28,124 nucleotides of DNA from positions 1 to 28,124 of the forward strand of contig CAYTKP010000008.1 in the NCBI GenBank assembly GCA_964438695.1, written 5' to 3'. Shown one piece after another: positions 22,367 through 28,124 of the stretch. This DNA comes from Phoenicimicrobium sp964438695 (GTDB taxonomy: Bacteria; Atribacterota; Phoenicimicrobiia; Phoenicimicrobiales; Phoenicimicrobiaceae). Numbering within the stretch: position 1 is the stretch's first letter; each line of letters starts with the position of its first letter. The notes under the pieces are model-generated. The model did no database searches, had not been told where the DNA came from, and saw nothing but the letters and a program-made list of their open reading frames with translations. A program made the position numbers and the translations under genes.

Positions 22367-23833
22367 TTATTCTATCCCATAGTTAGGTGCTTCTTTGGTA
22401 ATAATCACATCATGAGGATGGCTTTCTCTTAAACCAGCATTGGTTATCTTAACAAACTTGGTTTTCTCTTGTAATTCTCTAATGTTTTTTACTCCGCAAT
22501 AACCCATTCCCGAGCGTACTCCCCCTAATAGTTGGAATACACAAGCAGAAAGCGGTCCTCTGTAAGACACTCTTCCTTCAATTCCCTCAGGAACTAACTT
22601 ACTCTCCTCAACCTCCTCTTGAAAATACCTATCTTTGCTCCCTTTTTTCATTGCTCCTATTGAACCCATTCCCCGATATTCTTTATAGCTTCTGCCCTTA
22701 TAAAGTACTACTTCTCCTGGGCTTTCTTCTGTTCCTGCAAATAGACTTCCAATCATTACTGAATCTGCACCTACAGCTAAAGCTTTAGTTATATCACCAG
22801 AATATTTTATCCCCCCATCAGCAATCAGCGGAATATTGTATTTTTTCGCTGCCTTTTTACATTCTTGAATCGCTGAAACTTGAGGTATCCCAACTCCAGC
22901 AACTACTCTAGTGGTACAAATTGAACCTGGGCCTATACCCACTTTTACGGCATCAACCCCTGCCTTTATCAAGCTTTCTGCACCCTCATAAGTTGCTACA
23001 TTACCGCCAACTAATTCAATATCAAAAGCTCTTTTTATTTCTTTTATTGCCTCAATAACTCCAACAGAATGGCCATGGGCGGTATCAACTACTATTACAT
23101 CTACTTTTGCCTCAACCAGGGCTGCAACCCTATCTAATATATCTCCTGTTATACCTACAGCAGCTCCTACTCTGAGTCTTCCTTTGGTATCTTTACAGGA
23201 ATAAGGATATTGTTCAATCTTTTGGATATCTTTAATGGTAATAAGCCCTTTTAAAACAAAAGATTCATCCACTATAGGTAATTTTTCAATTCTATTTATA
23301 TGCAATATTTTTTTAGCATCTTGCAAAGTAGTACCAACAGGGGCAGTAACTAGATTTTTCTTAGTCATTACGAGATCAATTTTTAAATTCTTATCCTCCA
23401 AAAACCTGATATCTCGGTTAGTTAATATCCCCACTAATTTTTTTTCTTTGTTTACAATCGGAATCCCGGATATATGATACTTAGCCATAAGTTCGATTGC
23501 TTCGCCCACTTTTCTTTCTGGCGTAAGGGAGATGGGGTCAACTATCACACCACTTTCTGACCTTTTTACTTTATCTACTTCTTCTGCTTGTTCTTCTATT
23601 GACATATTTTTATGAATAATCCCCATTCCCCCTTCTCGAGCAATAGCAATAGCTAATTTTGACTCAGTAACTGTGTCCATAGCTGCACTAACCAAAGGGA
23701 TATTTATCTTAATATTTCTACTAAATATTGTTGATACATCCACTTCTCGAGGAACAATTGCTGATTTTTGGGGAACCAGCAAAATATCATCGAAGGTTAA
23801 TCCTTCAAAGTTTATGAATCTTTCCTTTCCCAT
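22367..23833 (-). CDS. guaB: Inosine-5'-monophosphate dehydrogenase
   Basis: This enzyme oxidises IMP to XMP, the committed step to GMP. A TTG-started frame extends 6 codons further, but the AAAGGTGGGG ribosome site overlaps those codons, so the ATG at 23833 is preferred (488 residues). The family start LTFDDILLVPQKS is followed by two CBS domains (about 95-205). The barrel then resumes with VVDTAHGHS and GGNVAT. The catalytic Cys is C306 in GPGSICTTR. The flap and C-terminal motifs GMGSIGAMKKGSKDRYFQ and EGIEGRVSYRGP are present. Length is normal. It is divergent from nadA. Confidence 0.97.
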   Translation of the reverse strand: MGKERFINFEGLTFDDILLVPQKSAIVPREVDVSTIFSRNIKINIPLVSAAMDTVTESKLAIAIAREGGMGIIHKNMSIEEQAEEVDKVKRSESGVIVDPISLTPERKVGEAIELMAKYHISGIPIVNKEKKLVGILTNRDIRFLEDKNLKIDLVMTKKNLVTAPVGTTLQDAKKILHINRIEKLPIVDESFVLKGLITIKDIQKIEQYPYSCKDTKGRLRVGAAVGITGDILDRVAALVEAKVDVIVVDTAHGHSVGVIEAIKEIKRAFDIELVGGNVATYEGAESLIKAGVDAVKVGIGPGSICTTRVVAGVGIPQVSAIQECKKAAKKYNIPLIADGGIKYSGDITKALAVGADSVMIGSLFAGTEESPGEVVLYKGRSYKEYRGMGSIGAMKKGSKDRYFQEEVEESKLVPEGIEGRVSYRGPLSACVFQLLGGVRSGMGYCGVKNIRELQEKTKFVKITNAGLRESHPHDVIITKEAPNYGIE

Positions 23834-23854
23834 AATTTCCCCACCTTTCAATTA

Positions 23855-24010
23855 GTCGTTAGTCGCTAGTGAATAGTCGTTGGTGTTTAGTTAGATAGTT
23901 AATTAGTTTGACTTTGATTCCTCAACTAACTAACCAAGTAACCAGCTAACTAAATATGTGATACTATTAACGATATACTAATTTCGCTTTGCGTTTTCCA
24001 TTTTTCACTT
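23855..24010. repeat. Repeat island in the guaB-nadA divergent spacer
   Basis: The 352-base spacer begins with AGTCGTTAGTCGCTAGTGAATAGT (words also seen at 27071 and 28099). A large imperfect palindrome follows: TTTAGTTAG (23886-23894) pairs with CTAACTAAA (23945-23953), and TTAGTTTGA with TCAACTAA. ACGATATACTAATTTCGCTTTGCG comes last. The rest of the spacer holds the nadA promoter. Confidence 0.6.
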
Positions 24011-24109
24011 TTATTAATATTACCCCTCTTCAATAACCTTGTCAATTAATACATAGGGAGCATTCCAAATTTATATTACAATAAAATAGATTTTATTTCT
24101 AATTTTTTG

Positions 24110-24118
24110 TGTTATAAT
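24110..24118 (+). promoter_or_regulatory. Probable extended -10 promoter of nadA
   Basis: A perfect TATAAT (24113-24118) is preceded by TG one base upstream (TGTTATAAT), an extended -10. The -35 region is only T-rich. The start of nadA lies 67 bases downstream. Confidence 0.6.
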
Positions 24119-24185
24119 AGGATACGTAAAAATATATAATAAACCGCAAATAAACTATTTATAATTATTTTAATGGGAGAAAAAA

Positions 24186-25118
24186 TTGATTAAAACAAAT
24201 GATAAACTTACCCTAAAAGATTTAGGCAAAGAAATATTATTCTGGAAAAAAAAGAGAGAAGCAATAATCTTGGCCCATGTCTATCAACCAGCTGAAATTC
24301 AAGCGATTGCTGATTTTACAGGTGATTCACTCTTTCTCAGTCAGCAAGCAGCCAAGACTCGAGCAAAAGTAATCGTATTTTGCGGAGTTCACTTTATGGC
24401 AGAAACAGCGGCTATACTCTCTCCTAAAAAAATCGTTCTTCTTCCTGAGGTTAAAGCAGGATGTCCTATGGCTGATATGGCAATATTTGAAAAGGTAAAA
24501 AATAAAATAAATGAAATACCCCAGGCGGTTATAATTTCTTATGTTAACTCATCAGCAGCAGTAAAATCTTTAAGTGATTACTGTTGTACTTCTGCTAATG
24601 CCATTCAAGTTGCCCAAGCAATTCCTGCTGAAAAAGATATTTTATTCCTCCCCGATAAGAATCTGGCTGATTTCACTGCCCGAAAAGCAAAGCGAAAGAT
24701 CATCCCCTGGCCAGGTTATTGCCCGGTTCATAACCTTTTGACCAAAGAAGATGTAATAAAAGCCAAAAATAATCATCCTAAAGCCTTACTACTGGTTCAC
24801 CCTGAATGTCGTCCTGAAGTCTGTGATTTAGCAGATTATGTGGGTAGTACGAGAGGAATTATCAACTTTGCTAATAATAATTCGACTAAGGAATATATCA
24901 TCGGTACAGAACTGGGAATATTCTATCCCTTAAAAAAGAATAATCCCGATAAACAATTTTTCCCTGCCTCTGAAAAGATGATCTGCCAGGATATGAAACT
25001 TATTACTTTAGAAAAAGTTCTTTATTCCTTAAAAAATTTGTCTCCCCAAATAACAGTACAAGAAGATATAAGAAAAAAATCATTAAAGGCATTAAATCGA
25101 ATGATAGAAATAGAGTAG
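24186..25118 (+). CDS. nadA: Quinolinate synthase A
   Basis: This 310-residue [4Fe-4S] enzyme condenses iminoaspartate with dihydroxyacetone phosphate to quinolinate. The predicted cluster ligands are C93 (KAGCPMADMA), C179 (WPGYCPVH) and C267 (MICQDMK). Their spacing agrees with the Thermotoga-type enzyme. Other family motifs include AHVYQPAEIQAIADFTGDS, YVNSSAAVKS and HPECRPEVCDLADYVGSTRG. It is the short form of the family. The start is TTG, set by a GGGAG site 6 bases upstream; no better in-frame ATG exists. It is the first gene of the NAD set, with a 331-base repeat-bearing gap before nadB. Confidence 0.97.
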   Translation: MIKTNDKLTLKDLGKEILFWKKKREAIILAHVYQPAEIQAIADFTGDSLFLSQQAAKTRAKVIVFCGVHFMAETAAILSPKKIVLLPEVKAGCPMADMAIFEKVKNKINEIPQAVIISYVNSSAAVKSLSDYCCTSANAIQVAQAIPAEKDILFLPDKNLADFTARKAKRKIIPWPGYCPVHNLLTKEDVIKAKNNHPKALLLVHPECRPEVCDLADYVGSTRGIINFANNNSTKEYIIGTELGIFYPLKKNNPDKQFFPASEKMICQDMKLITLEKVLYSLKNLSPQITVQEDIRKKSLKALNRMIEIE

Positions 25119-25380
25119 TTGGCTAGTTAATTAGTTACTTAGTTAGTTGGTTAAATAGCATTAATACTTAGCGAATAAGATCTTATGTTGCAGTGAAAAA
25201 TGAAAAGCGCAAAACTATAACTTAAAATTCAAAATTGAAAAAACTTACAAATAATAACTTAACACTATTAAGTTATTATTTATTACTAATCACTCTATAC
25301 GCCATCAGTTATATGCTACATTAAGAAGTTTTAAGTTTTGAATTATGATTTTTAGTTTTTCGCTTTAAATCTTTAATTTT
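25119..25380. repeat. Composite inverted-repeat element between nadA and nadB
   Basis: It begins with GGCTAGTTAATTAGTTACTTAGTTAGTTGG words (25121-25152). Two arms of an imperfect inverted repeat follow: about 25199-25247 (GAAAAGCGCAAAACT…CTTAAAATTCAAAA) and 25324-25372 (AAGTTTTGAATTATG…AGTTTTTCGCTTT). Between them, AATAATAACTTAA (25250-25262) and TTAAGTTATTATT (25268-25280) form a perfect 13-bp hairpin. No ORF lies inside. The element fills most of the 331-base gap and resembles a MITE-like or decayed palindromic unit. Confidence 0.6.
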
Positions 25381-25449
25381 ACTGCCATAGCTGCTTAATA
25401 ATTTAAATATTTTATCATATCAAAATGTTTTCGGAAGGATTATTTTAAA

Positions 25450-27039
25450 ATGTTTCCACGTTACTTAATTAATTTTGACTTATCAAAAATAGATAAAATT
25501 TATACAGATTTTTTAATTATGGGCTCAGGAATTGCTGGCCTATACACTTCACTTAAGCTTTGCGATAGGGGAGAAGTTACCCTTCTTACCAAAAGTAAAT
25601 TAAAAGAAAGTAATACTGAATATGCTCAGGGTGGAATTGCAGTAGCGCTAGGAGATAAAGATTCTCCTCGTTTGCATATGGAAGATACTCTAAAGGCAGG
25701 AGTAAATTTTTGCGACCCAAAAGCAGTAGAAGTTTTAGTTACTGATGGCCCTAAATGTGTGGAAGAATTAATAGAATTGGGAACCGAGTTTGACAAAATC
25801 GAAGGCAAATATAAAACTGGTTTAGAGGCAGCTCACCAAAGACCTCGAATCTTGCATGCTCAAGGAGATGCTACGGGTGCAGAAATAGAGAGATCTCTAT
25901 CTGAGAAAGTAATTAAAAATAATAGAATAAAAATTAAAGAAAATATCTTTGTTTTAGATATTTTAACCAAACATAACACTTGTTACGGGGTATTAGTCTT
26001 TGATAATAATACTGAAAAAGTTATGGCTTATTTAGCAAAATCTACTATTTTGGCTAGTGGTGGAATCGGGCAAGTCTACTGCAACACCACTAACCCTAAT
26101 GTTACTACTGGAGATGGAATCGCCCTTGCCTATAGAGGAGGAGCTAAAATTGCGGATTTAGAGTTTATCCAGTTTCATCCTACTGCTCTCTACCACCAAG
26201 GAAACCCTAAATTTTTAATTTCTGAAGCAGTTCGGGGGGAAGGAGCTATTTTGAAAAATTTAAAGGGAGACCCCTTTATGTCTATTTACCATCCTCAAGC
26301 TGAATTAGCTCCTCGAGATATAGTCGCTCGAGCAATTGTTGATCAAATGAAAAAGACTAAAAGTAATTATGTGCTTTTAGATGCTACTAAAATAAAACAT
26401 AAATTTTCTAAACGTTTCCCAAATATTTATAGAAAATGTCTTTCTTTGGGTATTAATCCTGAAAAAGAATATATACCAGTAGCTCCTGCATCACATTATA
26501 CTATGGGAGGTATAAAAACTGATATCTGGGGGCAAACCAATTTAAGTAATCTCTATGCCTGTGGTGAATGTAGTTCTACTGGAGTACATGGTGCAAATCG
26601 TTTAGCCAGCAATTCACTTTTGGAGGGATTAGTTTTTGGAAATAGAATCGCCCAAAAAATCAAAGAAAACAAAACACACTATTCTATTAAGAAATTAAAA
26701 GAATTAAACCTTTCTTATAGTCTCCCTCGAGAAAAATATAAAAGCTTCCACTCTGCAAAACTAAAACAGGAATTGCAAAATCTTATGTGGAACAAAGTGG
26801 GAATTATTCGAAATTCTTCTAATTTAAAACAGGCTATGCAAAAAATTAAAGAATGGAAACTTCTTATATCTAAATCAAAACTTGAAACTGTTGAAGAATT
26901 TGAATTAGTCAATCTTATTATCTTAGCTGATTTGGTTACTAATTCAGCTTTATTGCGGGAAGAGAGTCGAGGAGCACATTATCGTGAAGATTTTCCTGTG
27001 AGGGATGATATGAATTGGAAGAAACATATAATATATTGA
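25450..27039 (+). CDS. nadB: L-aspartate oxidase
   Basis: This 529-residue FAD enzyme oxidises aspartate to iminoaspartate for NadA. FAD binding is at MGSGIAGLYTSLKL (about 24-37), then NTEYAQGGIAVALG. The fumarate reductase/aspartate oxidase active-site region includes EFIQFHPTALY, SEAVRGEGAIL, PRDIVARAI and ASHYTMGG. HGANRLASNSLLEGLVFG closes the FAD site. The C-terminal helical domain ends with SRGAHYREDFP. Length is typical. GGAAGGA precedes the ATG. NadB can use O2 or fumarate as electron acceptor; which one applies here is not visible. Confidence 0.97.
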   Translation: MFPRYLINFDLSKIDKIYTDFLIMGSGIAGLYTSLKLCDRGEVTLLTKSKLKESNTEYAQGGIAVALGDKDSPRLHMEDTLKAGVNFCDPKAVEVLVTDGPKCVEELIELGTEFDKIEGKYKTGLEAAHQRPRILHAQGDATGAEIERSLSEKVIKNNRIKIKENIFVLDILTKHNTCYGVLVFDNNTEKVMAYLAKSTILASGGIGQVYCNTTNPNVTTGDGIALAYRGGAKIADLEFIQFHPTALYHQGNPKFLISEAVRGEGAILKNLKGDPFMSIYHPQAELAPRDIVARAIVDQMKKTKSNYVLLDATKIKHKFSKRFPNIYRKCLSLGINPEKEYIPVAPASHYTMGGIKTDIWGQTNLSNLYACGECSSTGVHGANRLASNSLLEGLVFGNRIAQKIKENKTHYSIKKLKELNLSYSLPREKYKSFHSAKLKQELQNLMWNKVGIIRNSSNLKQAMQKIKEWKLLISKSKLETVEEFELVNLIILADLVTNSALLREESRGAHYREDFPVRDDMNWKKHIIY

Positions 27040-27235
27040 CCGATTGACCAATTTACCGATTCTCCAACTATATCAGTCGTTAGTGAACAGTGAATGATCG
27101 TTAGTTTTAAAAACAAGTTTTCGGTTAAGAGAAATAAAAACCTATGGTAATAATTTTCTTTTCGCTGAAAAGTGAAACTAATTTAATTGGTCAACTGGTG
27201 GATCGGGGAATTGGCCAATTGGTCAATTATTCTAT
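27040..27235. repeat. Inverted-repeat element between nadB and nadC
   Basis: The left end GATTGACCAATTTACCGATTC (27042-27062) is an imperfect inverted match to the right end CGGGGAATTGGCCAATTGGTCAAT (27204-27227). The element is about 190 bases long with AGTCGTTAGTGAACAGTGAA and TTTTCTTTTCGCTGAAAAG inside. There is no ORF. It sits directly after the nadB stop and ends just before the nadC ribosome site. Confidence 0.6.
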
Positions 27236-27252
27236 AAAGAGGTATTTTAAAT

Positions 27253-28098
27253 ATGAAATTTTCGATAAAAGAAAATATTTTAATAGATAAAATAATTGAG
27301 CAAGCTCTGTTAGAAGATATCGGTACAGGAGATATTACTACCGATTCTATTATCCCTAATAATTTAAAGACCAGAGGAATTATTAAAACTAAAGAAGAAG
27401 GAGTAATAGCCGGCCTGGGTATAGCTAACCTGGTGTTTAAAAAATTAGATTCAAATATTACCTTTCAAGAAAATATCGAAGATGGAACGAAAGTTTCTCA
27501 GAATAAGATATTAGCAGAAATTACTGGTCCTGCTCGAATTATGCTTAAAGGAGAAAGGGTTGCTTTAAATTTCCTTCAGCGAATGTCAGGTATTGCTACC
27601 ACCACTGCTAAATTTTATGAAGAAATAAAGGGTTTCCCAGTTCGAATAGTCGATACACGTAAAACCACTCCCGGATTAAGGATATTAGAAAAATATGCAG
27701 TACGTATGGGTAGAGGCAATAATCACCGCTTCGGTTTATATGATGCTGTATTAATTAAGGATAACCATATAGCAGTAGCTGGAAGTATTAAATCGGCGGT
27801 AAATTCTGTCCGAAAACAAATCTCTCACACAATAAAAATAGAAGTAGAAGTTGAAAATTTATCTCAACTTCAAGAAGCATTAGAAATGAAAGTCGATATT
27901 GTAATGTTAGATAATATGAGTTTAGATATGATGAGAGAAGCAGTAAAAATGGCAAAAGGCAAAACTTTAATTGAAGCATCAGGGGGAATCACCTTAAAAA
28001 ATGTAAGGGAAATTGCCCAAACAGGAGTAGATTTAATCTCAGTAGGTGCCCTCACTCATTCTGTAAAGGCGTTGGATATTAGTATGGAAATCATATAG
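27253..28098 (+). CDS. nadC: Nicotinate-nucleotide pyrophosphorylase (quinolinate phosphoribosyltransferase)
   Basis: This 281-residue enzyme converts quinolinate and PRPP to nicotinate mononucleotide, the third step after NadB and NadA. The family start LLEDIGTGDITTDSI is present, with ALNFLQRMSGIATTT, the PRPP/quinolinate region VDTRKTTPGLR, KDNHI, EVEVENL, MLDNMS and EASGGITL. Length is normal. AAAGAGG precedes the ATG. AGTCGTTAGTGAATAGT repeat words begin immediately after the stop codon and run to the window edge. Confidence 0.97.
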   Translation: MKFSIKENILIDKIIEQALLEDIGTGDITTDSIIPNNLKTRGIIKTKEEGVIAGLGIANLVFKKLDSNITFQENIEDGTKVSQNKILAEITGPARIMLKGERVALNFLQRMSGIATTTAKFYEEIKGFPVRIVDTRKTTPGLRILEKYAVRMGRGNNHRFGLYDAVLIKDNHIAVAGSIKSAVNSVRKQISHTIKIEVEVENLSQLQEALEMKVDIVMLDNMSLDMMREAVKMAKGKTLIEASGGITLKNVREIAQTGVDLISVGALTHSVKALDISMEII

Positions 28099-28124
28099 TC
28101 GTTAGTCGTTAGTGAATAGTATTT

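Noticed and set aside
23855..23960. CRISPR-like array from the repeated TTAG words
   Set aside because: The words are 4-13 bases, irregular and degenerate, with no fixed spacer length and no cas genes nearby.

Overview
The window is AT-rich and densely coded. No rRNA, phage, transposase, plasmid or CRISPR module was seen. Gene content and regulation suggest a low-GC anaerobic or microaerophilic bacterium. It has a T-box leader on leuS, a tetrahydrofolate riboswitch on an ECF transporter S component (both typical of Firmicutes and some candidate phyla), a clostridial-type EF-G paralogue and frequent TTG/GTG starts. The peculiar tandem-word repeats between genes could fit a candidate phylum such as Atribacterota, but that is inference. 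Sequence alone does not settle the lineage.

Layout: positions 1-361 hold a minus-strand tRNA cluster (Val, Asp, Phe, Gly) behind a good sigma70-type promoter. Genes from 786 to about 23833 run on the minus strand, except one small FmdB-type gene at 14377. In map order they are ssb; leuS with its leader; a secreted toast_rack-like protein; a 29-residue membrane peptide; an EF-G paralogue; lipA; a TIM-barrel isomerase; trxB; a MobB-like GTPase with an Fe-S domain; a PAS-PAS-GAF-GGDEF diguanylate cyclase; fmdB (+); a patatin-like lipase; a nicotinamidase-like hydrolase; an FlK-like thioesterase; two zinc alcohol dehydrogenases; the folate ECF component folT; an FAH-family enzyme; an M19 dipeptidase; a TPR protein; and guaB. 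The strand then switches. nadA, nadB and nadC, the de novo NAD pathway from aspartate to nicotinate mononucleotide, run on the plus strand to the end.

The most striking feature is the leuS leader at 3905-4293. A sigma70 promoter is followed by a T-box Stem I with a CUC (Leu) specifier and by Stem II/III-like hairpins. A complete tRNA-Ala(GGC) gene comes next, and only then the T-box antiterminator/terminator. The tRNA therefore sits inside the riboswitch, exactly in the Stem III-antiterminator linker. Its maturation by RNase P and 3'-end processing would cut the sensor away from the antiterminator.

A second regulatory point is the folT leader. A clear THF aptamer is followed by a strand that can pair in two mutually exclusive ways, one of which covers the Shine-Dalgarno sequence. 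This suggests translational control.

Many intergenic gaps carry islands of short tandem words (GTTAGTTAGTTGG-like, GCGTATAGCG-like, AGTCGTTAGTGAATAGT-like), often arranged as imperfect palindromes. They interrupt even the nadA-nadB-nadC run. The promoters of the diguanylate cyclase and the MobB-like gene share a duplicated stretch of about 90 bp.
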